64,000 nt of DNA from Falsiroseomonas ponticola. GTDB taxonomy: Bacteria; Pseudomonadota; Alphaproteobacteria; Acetobacterales; Acetobacteraceae. This document shows, piece after piece, positions 25,047 through 33,757 of the stretch; position 1 is the stretch's first letter; every line of letters begins with the position of its first letter. The DNA lies in the NCBI RefSeq assembly GCF_016805305.1, contig NZ_JAERQN010000002.1, positions 62,001 to 126,000 on the forward strand, read 5' to 3'. The position numbers were made by a program, and so were the translations under genes. The notes under the pieces are model-generated. The model had not been told where the DNA came from. It was given only the letters and a program-made list of their open reading frames with translations, and ran no database searches.

Positions 25047-26585
25047 TCACGCGCCGCGCAGCAGCCAGGCGGCGAGGATACCGCCCAGCCCCTCCAGCCC
25101 ATCGATGAAGCCGGGCAGGGCCGATGGCAGGGCGGCGACGGCGAGGGAGAGCGCGCCGCCGGCCAGCAGCAGGACCAGCAGGATGGCCAGGAAGACCTCC
25201 ACCGCCACCAAGGCGACCAGCAGCGCATGGGCCACGGGCTGGCCGGCGGGAGGGGCACCTTCGGCCGCCGTCCGCAGCCTGGTGCGAAGCGCGGCATGCG
25301 GGACGCGCAGCGCCGCGCCGATCAGGCCGCACAGTACGAGGGCGATGGTGCCGAGGCTGGGCAGCATCGGCACCAGGACGATCGCGTAGAGCGAGGCGAA
25401 GATGACGAGATGCGCCAGCAGCCGCAGATTGTCGGGGATATCCGGCGCACCGAAGAATGCATGGTTGCCGACCGATACGGCGAGGATGTCGGTGCCGAGC
25501 ATCGCCAGGTACAGCGCGGCCGCCAGCAGCGGCACCACGGGCAGGGAAAGAAGGACGTGCAGCGATCCCATGATCGCCGGGCGGGCGCAGAAGCCGCGCC
25601 GGTGCAGGGCGCGCCCGATCCCTAGCGTGACCGCGAGGCAGGGCTGCATCACCAGTGGCAGCAGCGTGAAGAGAGCGATCAGCCGCAGGGTCGGATAGAC
25701 CGTCTCCGCCTGCAGGCCGAGGTGAAGGATGCCGAGGCTGGCCAGGATCGCCGCCGGCCAGGCGATGCACCAGAGCAGGCCCAGCCGGCCCTGCCGAAGG
25801 GCAAGGTGGCCGAGCAGCAAGGCGGCGAACCCGGCCAGAAACCCGCCGGCCAGGGCCGGCGTCACGGCTTCGCCGGGCCGGAGGCCGGCGGCGGCCTCCA
25901 GGCCAACAACAGTGGCCGCGGCGCCGATGGAGGCCGCGACCAGCCCGAGCCCCGGGCTGGCAAGGCCGCCCGGGTTGCGGTCCTGGGTTCCGATCGCGAT
26001 GGCGCCGAAGGCCACGACGAAAGTGGCGGCATCCGCGGCGTCATGGCCGGCGACCAGGCGGGCGACCTCCGCCGCGACGACGAAGGCGCCGATGCCCCAG
26101 CCCAGTTGGCGCAGCAGGCCGCCGCCCCGCATGCAGGCATAGGCGATGAGAACCGCCACCAGGCCTACCGCCGCGAGGATGCGCCGCCATGGCGCGGCCG
26201 CGGAAGCCAGGCCCAACTGGTTGCCCAGCGGTTCGGCCCAGCCGAAGGCGATCCAGGGCAGCAGGAGGCAGAGGAAGGGCAGCGGCAGGGCCAGCACGGC
26301 GCAGCGGTCAAAGGCGGAGCCGGCCGGGCTTCCCCCCGGGCCGTCCAGCCACCGGCCCAGCACGCCCTGGGCTTCATCGAGCAGCCAGGTCGCCCGCTCA
26401 CGCGCCGGCAGGGGCGCAAGCCATCGCAGCAACCCGTCTCGCCCCGGCCCGCTTATCGCCCGGCCCGCGCACCAGGCGGCGATTCCGGCGCCGAGCAGGG
26501 CGAGCAGCAGGGCGGCCAGCGCCATGGCGGGTGCGTCGTCCAGGGCTGCCACGGGGGTGGCGCCCAGCAGGGGCAGTTCCGTCAT
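25047..26585 (-). CDS. Polytopic membrane protein of unknown function
   Basis: The 512-residue protein has roughly 12-14 hydrophobic segments separated by short loops and no soluble domain. The N-terminal helix ('AMALAALLLALLGAGIAAW') is followed by a soluble-looking stretch with 'LRWLAPLPARERATWLLDEAQ'. I recognise no transporter family. ATG at 26583-26585; an upstream in-frame ATG (26642) would add an arginine-rich leader unlike a membrane protein. It is divergent from eutB and precedes the TPP decarboxylase genes, about 67 bases away, so it may be in their operon. Confidence 0.7.
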   Translation of the reverse strand: MTELPLLGATPVAALDDAPAMALAALLLALLGAGIAAWCAGRAISGPGRDGLLRWLAPLPARERATWLLDEAQGVLGRWLDGPGGSPAGSAFDRCAVLALPLPFLCLLLPWIAFGWAEPLGNQLGLASAAAPWRRILAAVGLVAVLIAYACMRGGGLLRQLGWGIGAFVVAAEVARLVAGHDAADAATFVVAFGAIAIGTQDRNPGGLASPGLGLVAASIGAAATVVGLEAAAGLRPGEAVTPALAGGFLAGFAALLLGHLALRQGRLGLLWCIAWPAAILASLGILHLGLQAETVYPTLRLIALFTLLPLVMQPCLAVTLGIGRALHRRGFCARPAIMGSLHVLLSLPVVPLLAAALYLAMLGTDILAVSVGNHAFFGAPDIPDNLRLLAHLVIFASLYAIVLVPMLPSLGTIALVLCGLIGAALRVPHAALRTRLRTAAEGAPPAGQPVAHALLVALVAVEVFLAILLVLLLAGGALSLAVAALPSALPGFIDGLEGLGGILAAWLLRGA

Positions 26586-26698
26586 CGGCCGAGGCGTCCC
26601 GCGTCGTCCCGCGCAGTATGCGGAGTCGGTGCGATTCCTCAACGAGGCGCGCGATTTGCTCTCTCGCCTCGCCGCATCGACCTGCGATAGGAAGGGCC

Positions 26699-28063
26699 AT
26701 GCCCTTCGCCCAGATCGTCGGCGGCACGCGCCACGTCTTCCCCGATCTTCGCCGGCTGCTGGCCTGCGCCACCCCTTTCCGGTCTGGCGATGCGCTGGCC
26801 GGCGTCGCGGCGGAGTCGGCGGCGCAGCGGGTGGCGGCGCAGCGGGCGCTGGCCGACCTGCCGCTGCGCCATTTCCTCGATGAAGCCGTCGTGCCTTACG
26901 AGGATGACGAGGTCACGCGGCTGATCCTCGATGGGCATGATGCGGCCGCCTTCGCACCGGTGGCGCACCTGACCGTCGGTGGCTTCCGGGACTGGCTGCT
27001 GGCCGAGGCCGATCCGGCCGCCATCACCGCGCTCGCCCCGGGGCTGACGCCGGAGATGGTGGCGGGACTGACGAAGATCTGCCGGCTGCAGGACCTGGTG
27101 GCCATCGCAGCCAAGTGCCGGGTGACGACGCGCTTCCGCAACACGCTCGGCCTGCCGGGGACGCTGTCGATCCGGCTGCAGCCGAACGACCCGGTGGATG
27201 ACCCCAAGGGCATCGCCGCGCAGGTGCTGGACGGGCTGCTGCTCGGCGCCGGCGATGCCGTGATCGGCGTGAACCCCGCCACCGACAATGTGGACAATCT
27301 CTGCCGCGTGCTGGGCCTGCTGGATGCGGTGCGGGACCGCTACGCCATCCCGACGCAATCCTGCGTGCTGGCGCATGTGACGACGACGATGCTGGCGATG
27401 GAGCGGGGCGCGCCGGTCGATCTCGTGTTCCAGTCCATCGGCGGCACGCAGGGGGTCAACACCTCCTTCGGCGTCTCGCTGTCCGTGCTGCGGGAGGCGC
27501 ATGAGGCGGCGCTGGCGCTGAAGCGGGGCACCGTCGGCGACAACGTCATGTATTTCGAGACCGGGCAGGGCAGCGCGCTGTCGGCCAACGCCCATCACGG
27601 CGTGGACCAGCAGACGCTGGAGGTGCGCGCCTATGCGGTGGCGCGGGAGTTCCGGCCGCTGCTGGTGAACTCCGTCGTCGGCTTCATCGGCCCCGAATAC
27701 CTCTATGACGGCAAGCAGATCATCCGCGCGGGGCTCGAGGATCACTGCGCCGGAAAACTGCTCGGCCTGCCGATGGGGGTCGATGTCTGCTACACCAACC
27801 ATGCGGAGGCCGACCAGGACGACATGGATGCGCTGCTGACGCTGCTGGGCGTGGCCGGCGTGACCTATGTGATGGGCGTGCCGGGGGCGGACGACACGAT
27901 GCTGGCCTACCAGTCCACCTCCTTCCATGACGGGCTCTATGCCCGCGCCGCGCTGGGCAAGAAGCCCGCGCCCGAATTCGCGGCCTGGCTGGAACGGATG
28001 GGCCTGGCGGAACGCACGCCGGAAGCGCTGCCCGCGCCGATGACCGTGGCGGGGCTGCTGTGA
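26699..28063 (+). CDS. eutB: Ethanolamine ammonia-lyase large subunit
   Basis: The 454-residue TIM-barrel subunit of the B12-dependent enzyme splits ethanolamine into acetaldehyde and ammonia. It shows 'RFRNTLGLPGTLSIRLQPND', 'VIGVNPATDNVDN', 'QSIGGTQGVNTSFGV', 'NVMYFETGQGSALSANAHHGVDQQT' in pieces, and 'FIGPEYLYDGKQIIRAGLEDH'. Length is normal. The ATG at 26699 gives the family N-terminus. The eutC start overlaps its stop. There are no shell proteins, eutA reactivase or eutH permease in the window, so this is the simple non-compartment form. Confidence 0.93.
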   Translation: MPFAQIVGGTRHVFPDLRRLLACATPFRSGDALAGVAAESAAQRVAAQRALADLPLRHFLDEAVVPYEDDEVTRLILDGHDAAAFAPVAHLTVGGFRDWLLAEADPAAITALAPGLTPEMVAGLTKICRLQDLVAIAAKCRVTTRFRNTLGLPGTLSIRLQPNDPVDDPKGIAAQVLDGLLLGAGDAVIGVNPATDNVDNLCRVLGLLDAVRDRYAIPTQSCVLAHVTTTMLAMERGAPVDLVFQSIGGTQGVNTSFGVSLSVLREAHEAALALKRGTVGDNVMYFETGQGSALSANAHHGVDQQTLEVRAYAVAREFRPLLVNSVVGFIGPEYLYDGKQIIRAGLEDHCAGKLLGLPMGVDVCYTNHAEADQDDMDALLTLLGVAGVTYVMGVPGADDTMLAYQSTSFHDGLYARAALGKKPAPEFAAWLERMGLAERTPEALPAPMTVAGLL

Positions 28064-28803
28064 GCGCGCCGGTGCTCTGGCGCGACCTGCGCCGCTTCAC
28101 CAGCGCGCGGGTCGGGCTCGGGCGTGTGGGCCATGCGCTGCCGACGGCGGCGCATCTCGATTTCCAGGAAGCGCATGCGCAGGCGCGGGATGCGGTGTGG
28201 TCGGCGCTCGACGTGCCGGCCTTGCAGGCGGTGCTGCCCGGCGCGCGGGTGGTGGCCTCCGCGGCACCCGATCGTCGATCCTACCTGCTGAGGCCCGACC
28301 TAGGGCGGCGCCTGGCGGAGGGCACGGTGCTGGAAGCGCGGCCCGGCTGCTTCGCCATCGTGGTGGCGGACGGGCTCTGCGCCAGCGGGGTGCAGGCGCA
28401 GGCGGCGCCGCTGCTGGCCGCGCTGGCGCCCGGGCTGGAACGGGCGGGTTGGGCGGTCGCGCCTCCCGTCATCGCGACCCAGGCGCGCGTCGCGATCGGG
28501 GACGATATCGGCCAGGCGCTGGGCGCGGCGATGGTGGCGGTGCTGATCGGGGAGAGGCCGGGCCTCTCCTCGCTGGACAGCATGGGCATCTACCTGACCC
28601 ACGCGCCCCGCACCGGCCGCAACGACGCGGAGCGCAACTGCATCAGCAACATCCGTCCGGGCGGGATTTCCCCGGCGGATGCGGCGGCGAAGCTGCTCTG
28701 GCTGGTGGCGGCGGCCCGGCGGCTGGGCCTGACGGGCGTCGGCTTGAAGGACGAACAGCCGGCGGCGCTGGAGGGTGAGGCAAGGCCGGTGATCGGCGGG
28801 TAG
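28060..28803 (+). CDS. eutC: Ethanolamine ammonia-lyase small subunit
   Basis: The 247-residue partner of EutB completes the cobalamin site. Typical segments are 'FTSARVGLGRVGHALPTAAHLDFQEAHAQARDAV' (shown in part), 'VVADGLCASGVQAQA', 'ARVAIGDDIGQALGA' and 'DSMGIYLTHAPRTGRNDAERNCISNIR' (in part). The start is a GTG overlapping the eutB stop (GTGA). Its stop touches the stop of the convergent cupin gene with no gap at all. Confidence 0.92.
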   Translation: MSAPVLWRDLRRFTSARVGLGRVGHALPTAAHLDFQEAHAQARDAVWSALDVPALQAVLPGARVVASAAPDRRSYLLRPDLGRRLAEGTVLEARPGCFAIVVADGLCASGVQAQAAPLLAALAPGLERAGWAVAPPVIATQARVAIGDDIGQALGAAMVAVLIGERPGLSSLDSMGIYLTHAPRTGRNDAERNCISNIRPGGISPADAAAKLLWLVAAARRLGLTGVGLKDEQPAALEGEARPVIGG

Positions 28804-29133
28804 TCAGCCCGGCAGATGCACCGCCAGCCACAGCGCGGCCTCGCTGGTCCAGGCCACGCGGTGGCGGCAATGGGCCGGCAGCACGGCCCAGTCGCCGGCC
28901 ACCATCCGCCTTTCGCTGCCATCGTCGAAGGCGAGCCCGGCCTCGCCCGAGACCAGCAGCACGAATTCGGTGCTGGGCTGGTCGTACCAGAAGCCGGCGG
29001 GGCTGGCGGCGCGGCGGCTCGCGATGCGCTCCACCGTCACACCCTTCTCCGCCAGCAGGGTGGCGACGGCCTCGCCACCCTCCCGCGCCGCGGCGCCGGC
29101 GCCGAGCGCGCCGAAGCGGGGGTTCGGGTTCAC
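28804..29133 (-). CDS. Cupin domain protein
   Basis: The 109-residue single-domain cupin has 'STEFVLLVSGEAGLAFDDG' and 'VAGDWAVLPAHCRHRVAWTS', with Glu and two His positions of the metal site. The GTG start overlaps the amidase stop by 4 bases, so it is co-translated with the amidase. Its stop codon abuts the eutC stop. The role may be isomerase, sensor or dioxygenase-like; it is not assignable. Confidence 0.78.
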   Translation of the reverse strand: MNPNPRFGALGAGAAAREGGEAVATLLAEKGVTVERIASRRAASPAGFWYDQPSTEFVLLVSGEAGLAFDDGSERRMVAGDWAVLPAHCRHRVAWTSEAALWLAVHLPG

Positions 29134-30479
29134 GCGGCCAGCGCCGCTTCCACCGCCTGCGCCACGCTGAACAGCTTTGCATCCCCCATGTGTTCCCCCA
29201 TCAGCATGAAGCCCACCGGCGCCTCGCCCGGCCGGTGGCAGGGGATGGAAATGCCGCAGCGGTCGAGGAAGTTGCCGACCGTGGTGTTGCGCAGCAGCAG
29301 CAGGTTGATGCGGCCATACTCGGCCTCCTCCTCCACCGCCGCGATCGGCGGCGGGACCAGCGGGCAGGTCGGCATCACCACGGCATCGAAGCCGGCGGTC
29401 GCCCGCGCGAAGGCGGCGATGATGCGGGCGCGTTCCTGCATCAGCCGGATGTAGTCGGCCGCGGTCATCCTCGCGCCGCCCTTGATGCGCCCGAGGATGC
29501 GCGGGTCGTAGCGATGGCCCTCTCGCTCGATCAGCCCCTCATGCCAGGCGAAGGCCTCGCTGGCCGCGAAGGTGCCGCGGGCATTGGCCTTCGGGATATC
29601 GGCCAGTTCCGGCACCGTCAGCGGCGTGACATGGGCGCCGGCGGCGGAAAGGGTGGAGAGCGCGCGTTCGAAGGCCGCGGTCACGGCGCCATCCCAATCC
29701 CCGGTGACGTAGCCCTGCAGCACGCCGAGTCGCAGCCCCGCCACGGGCAGGGGGGCGACCGGGGCGGCTTCCTCCGCCCCCGCCATGAAGGCATCGACCG
29801 TGGCGCAGCACTGCACGCTGCGGGCCAGGGGGCCGAGGCTGTCGAGGGAGAAGGAGAGGGGCAGCGTTCCCTCCAGCGTCACGCGCTTCGCAGTGGGCTT
29901 CCAGCCGACGATGCCGCAGAGCGCCGCCGGGATGCGGCAGGACCCCCCGGTGTCCGACCCCAGCCCCGCGAAGCCCATCCCATCCGCCGTCGCCACCGCG
30001 GCGCCGGAGGAGGATCCGCCGGGCAGCCTTCCCGTCGCCCGGTCCCAGGGGCTGCGGGGCGTGCCGTAATGGGGGTTCACGCCAAGGCCGGAGAAGGCGA
30101 ATTCCACCATGGTGGTGCGCCCCAGCACCACGAAGCCCGCGCGCTGCAGCCGGGCGACGGAAGGCGCGGTCGCGGTGGCCGGCGCGGCACCGTCCAGCGC
30201 CACGGAGCCCCCGCGCGTGACCTGCCCGGCCTCGTCATACAGGTCCTTGATGCTGATCGGGATGCCCGCGAAGGGGGAGGGGGCGCGGCCCGCCTTGCGC
30301 AGCGCGTCCATGGCATCGGCCTGGGCGCGGGCCTGGCTGGCCTGGACCACCATGAAGGCGCGGGACCCTTCGCCGGCCGGGTCGGCGATGCGGGACAGCG
30401 CCTCCTCCACCAGGGCCCGCGCCGTGGTCTGCCCGCTGGCCAGGGATTGCGCGGCCTCGGCGATGGTGGGGAAGGACAT
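29130..30479 (-). CDS. Amidase signature family amidase
   Basis: The 449-residue enzyme has the full Ser-cisSer-Lys triad: Lys in 'ISIKDLYD' near residue 79, Ser in 'GRLPGGSSSGAAVA' near 155 and the nucleophile in 'GLGSDTGGSCRIPAALCG' near 175-180. Many members are GatA-like, but this one lies outside a gatCAB cluster. The family hydrolyses diverse amides, including fatty-acid ethanolamides. It faces eutBC with only the cupin between, so release of ethanolamine from an amide is a possible link, inferred only from position. Confidence 0.85.
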   Translation of the reverse strand: MSFPTIAEAAQSLASGQTTARALVEEALSRIADPAGEGSRAFMVVQASQARAQADAMDALRKAGRAPSPFAGIPISIKDLYDEAGQVTRGGSVALDGAAPATATAPSVARLQRAGFVVLGRTTMVEFAFSGLGVNPHYGTPRSPWDRATGRLPGGSSSGAAVATADGMGFAGLGSDTGGSCRIPAALCGIVGWKPTAKRVTLEGTLPLSFSLDSLGPLARSVQCCATVDAFMAGAEEAAPVAPLPVAGLRLGVLQGYVTGDWDGAVTAAFERALSTLSAAGAHVTPLTVPELADIPKANARGTFAASEAFAWHEGLIEREGHRYDPRILGRIKGGARMTAADYIRLMQERARIIAAFARATAGFDAVVMPTCPLVPPPIAAVEEEAEYGRINLLLLRNTTVGNFLDRCGISIPCHRPGEAPVGFMLMGEHMGDAKLFSVAQAVEAALAA

Positions 30480-30554
30480 GCTGGCGAAATCCCGCTGCGG
30501 TGTGGCGGGATGCTGCGCAGGACGGGGGGCTTGTGCAACCCTCGGCGCCGGCCG

Positions 30555-30716
30555 TCAGGGGCGCGGCGTCGCCTCGCCCTGGTCATTCGCCGGCGGAACC
30601 GCCAGGATCAGCTGGACGGCCCAGGGATAGAGGAGAAAACCCACGGCGGCCGCCGGCACCAGCGGCACCTCGTTCTCCTCCGCCTCCTCGACCTCGTCCT
30701 CGCGGTCCATGTCCAT
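30555..30716 (-). CDS. Small hypothetical membrane protein
   Basis: A 53-residue frame starts MDMDREDEVEEAEENEVP, an acidic segment, and continues with one hydrophobic stretch (about residues 19-42) containing 'AAAVGFLLYPWAVQLILAV'. The acidic head and single helix look like a genuine small membrane protein, but there is no clear Shine-Dalgarno and no family match that I know of. It lies between the amidase and the TRAP operon. Confidence 0.4.
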   Translation of the reverse strand: MDMDREDEVEEAEENEVPLVPAAAVGFLLYPWAVQLILAVPPANDQGEATPRP

Positions 30717-30787
30717 GCCCTCCACCCACGGGAGGGCAGCGCGCGAGGGCCCGTCCCGTTCCCGCCGCCGCGACGCGCAGCACGGAT

Positions 30788-30828
30788 TTGACAGGATGAG
30801 CCCCTTCAGTTGTAGGATGACCGACAAC
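30788..30828 (+). promoter_or_regulatory. Possible promoter and operator before the TRAP/uronate operon
   Basis: TTGACA (30788-30793) is a perfect -35 hexamer. About 16 bases on, the inverted repeat GTTGT (30809-30813) ... ACAAC (30824-30828) covers the expected -10 position. TTGT/ACAA half-sites are typical of FadR-type GntR repressors that control uronate and sugar-acid genes. No such regulator is adjacent. The site is 44 bases before the dctP ATG. Confidence 0.4.
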
Positions 30829-30871
30829 CCGGGGCGCCTGACCCTCGGGGCTGGAAGACAACGAGGGAACA

Positions 30872-31867
30872 ATGATCCGGAAGACAGCGCTTCGCGCCAT
30901 TCGCGCCGTCGCCATCACGGCGGCCGTGCTCCTGCCCTTCGCGCCGGCCACGGGCAGCGCCCAGGAATGGCGCGGCTGGAACATCCATGCGGCGGATTAT
31001 CCGAATGGCCGCGGCCTGGACCGCTTCGCGGAGCTGGTCGGCCAGCGGACCAACAACCGCATCCGCATGCGCACCTACCACAGCGCGCAGCTCGGCCAGC
31101 AGGATGAGGCGATCCAGCAGATGCGGCTGGGCTCCATCGACTTCGCCAATTTCAACCTGAGCCCCTTCAACAACCTGGCCCCCTCCACCAACGTGGTGAC
31201 GCTGCCCTTCCTGTTCCGGGACGTGGCGCACAGCCATGCCGCGATCGACGGCGTGGCGGGGCAGGAGATCGCGCGCGACCTGGAGCAGATCGGCATCATC
31301 GCCCTGTCCTGGTTCGATGCGGGGGCGCGCAGCCTCTACACCACGCGGCCCGTCCGCACGCCGGCCGATCTGCGCGGCATGAAGATCCGGGTGCAGACCT
31401 CCGACCTCTGGATCGACCTGATGCGCGCGCTGGGCGCGAACCCGACGCCGCTGCCCTTCGGCGAGGTCTTCACCAGCCTGCAGTCCGGCGTGATCGACGG
31501 GGCGGAGAACAACTGGCCGTCCTATGAGAGCACGCGCCACTTCGAGGTCGCGCGCTTCTTCACCACCACCGAGCACAGCAACGTGCCGGAGGTGCTGGCC
31601 GTGTCCCGCCAGCGCTGGCAGCGGCTGAACGAGGCGGAGCGCAACATCCTGCGCGACGCGGCGCGGGAAGCGGCGACCCTGCAGCGCCAGCTCTGGGCGG
31701 AGCGGGAAGTGACGTCCCGCCAGCGCGTGGTGGCCGCCGGCGCCACGGTGATCGAGATCACGGACCGCTCGCCCTGGTCCGCCCTGATGGCCCCGGTCTA
31801 TGAGAAGTACACCGGCGGCAATGCGCGCCTGTCCACCATGGTGCAGCAGATCCGCGACCTGCGCTGA
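30872..31867 (+). CDS. dctP: TRAP transporter substrate-binding protein (DctP family)
   Basis: The 331-residue periplasmic binding protein has a signal peptide (about residues 1-30, cut near GSAQ-E). The DctP core includes 'WNIHAADYPNGRGLDRFAELV', 'YHSAQLGQQDEAIQQMRLGSID', 'KIRVQTSDLWIDLMRALGANP' and 'FTSLQSGVIDGAENNWPSY'. The conserved Arg in 'KIRV' binds the carboxylate. The neighbours (lactonase, uronate dehydrogenase, mutarotase) indicate a uronate substrate. A strong hairpin-terminator follows, probably giving more binding protein than membrane subunits. Confidence 0.9.
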   Translation: MIRKTALRAIRAVAITAAVLLPFAPATGSAQEWRGWNIHAADYPNGRGLDRFAELVGQRTNNRIRMRTYHSAQLGQQDEAIQQMRLGSIDFANFNLSPFNNLAPSTNVVTLPFLFRDVAHSHAAIDGVAGQEIARDLEQIGIIALSWFDAGARSLYTTRPVRTPADLRGMKIRVQTSDLWIDLMRALGANPTPLPFGEVFTSLQSGVIDGAENNWPSYESTRHFEVARFFTTTEHSNVPEVLAVSRQRWQRLNEAERNILRDAAREAATLQRQLWAEREVTSRQRVVAAGATVIEITDRSPWSALMAPVYEKYTGGNARLSTMVQQIRDLR

Positions 31868-31873
31868 TCGCCC

Positions 31874-31900
31874 GGGGGCGCCTGCGGGCGCCCCCTTTTT
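31874..31900 (+). terminator. Strong intrinsic terminator/attenuator inside the TRAP operon
   Basis: GGGGGCGCC (31874-31882), loop TGCG, GGCGCCCCC (31887-31895) and TTTTT (31896-31900) form a perfect intrinsic terminator directly after dctP. Since dctQ and dctM follow on the same strand 33 bases later, it probably lets only part of transcription continue and protects the dctP mRNA. Confidence 0.82.
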
Positions 31901-31933
31901 CCAGCGCCGACACCAAGCCCAGGAAACGCGCCC

Positions 31934-32449
31934 ATGGCGATGTTCACCCGTGCCCTCGACCTGTTCTCCCGCATCGTCCTGGTGGTGGCCGGCATCGCGC
32001 TGGTCGGGCTGGTGGTGATGATGGGGTGGCTGGTCTTCGGCCGCTATGTGCTGAATGACACGCCGACCTGGATCGAGCGCGCGGCCACGCTCTCCATCCT
32101 CTGCATCGCGCTGCCGGTGGCGGCGGTGGGGGTGCGGGAACGCTTCCATCTGTCCGTGCTCGGCTTCCGGGAATCGCTGCCCATGGGGGCGCAGCGCGTG
32201 ATCGCGATCGGCTGCGACGCGCTGGTGGGCGCCTTCGGCTTCGCCATGGCCTGGTACTCCCAGGAACTCGTGGACATGGTCTGGAACTTCAAGATTCCGC
32301 TGCTCGGCATCAGCCAGGGCTGGACCTATGTGCCGCTGCAGGTCTGCGGCGCCCTCATCACCCTTTTCGCCATCGAGCAGGTGCTGCTCGACATCCTGAG
32401 CAAGGATGGTCCCGAACAGCGCGGCGTGGCCGCGGCCTTCCTGGAGTAG
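31934..32449 (+). CDS. dctQ: TRAP transporter small membrane subunit (DctQ family)
   Basis: The 171-residue protein has four transmembrane helices, with the family features 'GWLVFGRYVLNDTPTWIERAATL' in the first half and 'SQELVDMVWNFKIPLLGISQGWTYVPLQVCG' (in part) in the second. It forms the membrane unit with DctM. The gene lies between the post-dctP hairpin and dctM, six bases ahead of the latter. Confidence 0.88.
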   Translation: MAMFTRALDLFSRIVLVVAGIALVGLVVMMGWLVFGRYVLNDTPTWIERAATLSILCIALPVAAVGVRERFHLSVLGFRESLPMGAQRVIAIGCDALVGAFGFAMAWYSQELVDMVWNFKIPLLGISQGWTYVPLQVCGALITLFAIEQVLLDILSKDGPEQRGVAAAFLE

Positions 32450-32455
32450 CCCCGC

Positions 32456-33754
32456 GTGGAATTCGGCCTCTTCCTGATCTTCGCGGTCTTCATCCTCGGC
32501 GTCATCGCCGGCGTGCCGGTGGCCTTCGTGCTCGGCATCGCGGCCCTGGTCGGCTTCATCTACGAGGGCATCAACCCCGCCGTCGCCTTCCAGCAGATGG
32601 CGAGCGGCATGAGCATCTTCGCCCTGCTCGCCATTCCCTTCTTCGTCTTCGCGGGTGAGTTGATGCTGCATGGCGGCATCGCGCGGCGGCTGGTGGCGCT
32701 GGCCTCCGCCGCGGTGGGGTGGATGCGGGGCGGGCTCGGCATGGTCGATGTCTCCACCTCCATGCTCTTCGGCGGCATCTCCGGCTCCGCGGTGGCGGAT
32801 ACCTCGGCCACCGGCGTCATCCTGATCCCGGCCATGAAGGCCAAGGGATACGGGGTGGATTACGCGGTCTCGCTGACCGTCACCTCCTCCATCGCCGGCA
32901 TCCTGATCCCGCCCAGCCACAACATGATCCTCTACAGCCTGGCGGCGGGGGGCGGCATCTCCGTCACCGCGCTGTTCATCGCGGGCATCGTGCCGGGGCT
33001 GATCATGTGCGGCTTCCTCGCCATCGCCGCCTATGTGATGGCGGTGCGGCGCGGCTATCCGGCGGAGCCCTGGGGCGGCTTCAGGCACCTGGCGCTGAAG
33101 TTCATCGATGCGCTGCCCGGCCTCTTCACCGCCTTCATCATCCTGGGCGGCGTGCTGTCCGGCATCTTCACGGTGACGGAAAGCGCCGCCTTCGGCACCA
33201 TCTGGGCGCTGCTGGTCACCATCGTCGTCTATCGCAACCTGACCTGGGAGAACTTCAAGGTCGCGGTCGCGGCCGCCGTCCGCACCTCCGCCGTCGTCTT
33301 CCTGCTGGTCGGCACGGCGACGGCCTTCGCCTATCTCCTGGCGCTCTACCGCCTGCCGGATCTGCTGACGGAGGGTATGCTGGCCATCAGCAGCAACCCG
33401 ATCGTCATCATGCTGATGATCAACCTCTGCCTGCTGCTGCTGGGCTGCGTGATGGACATGGCGGCGCTGATCCTGATCACGACGCCGATCTTCCTGCCGG
33501 TGGTGGTGGCGATCGGGGTGGATCCGGTCCAGTTCGGCATGATCATGATGATGAACCTGGGCCTCGGGCTCACCACGCCGCCGGTCGGCGCCGTGCTCTT
33601 CGTGGGCTGCGCCATCGGGAAGATTCCGATCGAGCAGGTGATGCGGACGATCTGGCCCTTCTATGGCGCCATCCTGGCCGCGCTGATGCTGACCACCTAC
33701 TGGCCCGCCGTGTCGCTGACCCTGCCGCGCCTGTTCCTGGGCTACGAGGGCTAG
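32456..33754 (+). CDS. dctM: TRAP transporter large membrane subunit (DctM family)
   Basis: The 432-residue permease has about 12 membrane segments. DctM signatures include 'FAGELMLHGGIARRLVALA', 'GGISGSAVADTSATGVILIP', 'ILIPPSHNMILYSLAAGG' and 'NLGLGLTTPPVGAVLFVGC'. The start is a GTG. It is the sodium-coupled transport channel fed by DctP. The downstream lactonase gene starts 3 bases after the stop. Confidence 0.92.
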   Translation: MEFGLFLIFAVFILGVIAGVPVAFVLGIAALVGFIYEGINPAVAFQQMASGMSIFALLAIPFFVFAGELMLHGGIARRLVALASAAVGWMRGGLGMVDVSTSMLFGGISGSAVADTSATGVILIPAMKAKGYGVDYAVSLTVTSSIAGILIPPSHNMILYSLAAGGGISVTALFIAGIVPGLIMCGFLAIAAYVMAVRRGYPAEPWGGFRHLALKFIDALPGLFTAFIILGGVLSGIFTVTESAAFGTIWALLVTIVVYRNLTWENFKVAVAAAVRTSAVVFLLVGTATAFAYLLALYRLPDLLTEGMLAISSNPIVIMLMINLCLLLLGCVMDMAALILITTPIFLPVVVAIGVDPVQFGMIMMMNLGLGLTTPPVGAVLFVGCAIGKIPIEQVMRTIWPFYGAILAALMLTTYWPAVSLTLPRLFLGYEG

Positions 33755-33757
33755 GCC

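Noticed and set aside
29130..30479. GatA subunit of the glutamyl-tRNA amidotransferase
   Set aside because: No gatB or gatC is adjacent, the downstream partner is a cupin, and the sequence fits the general amidase group.
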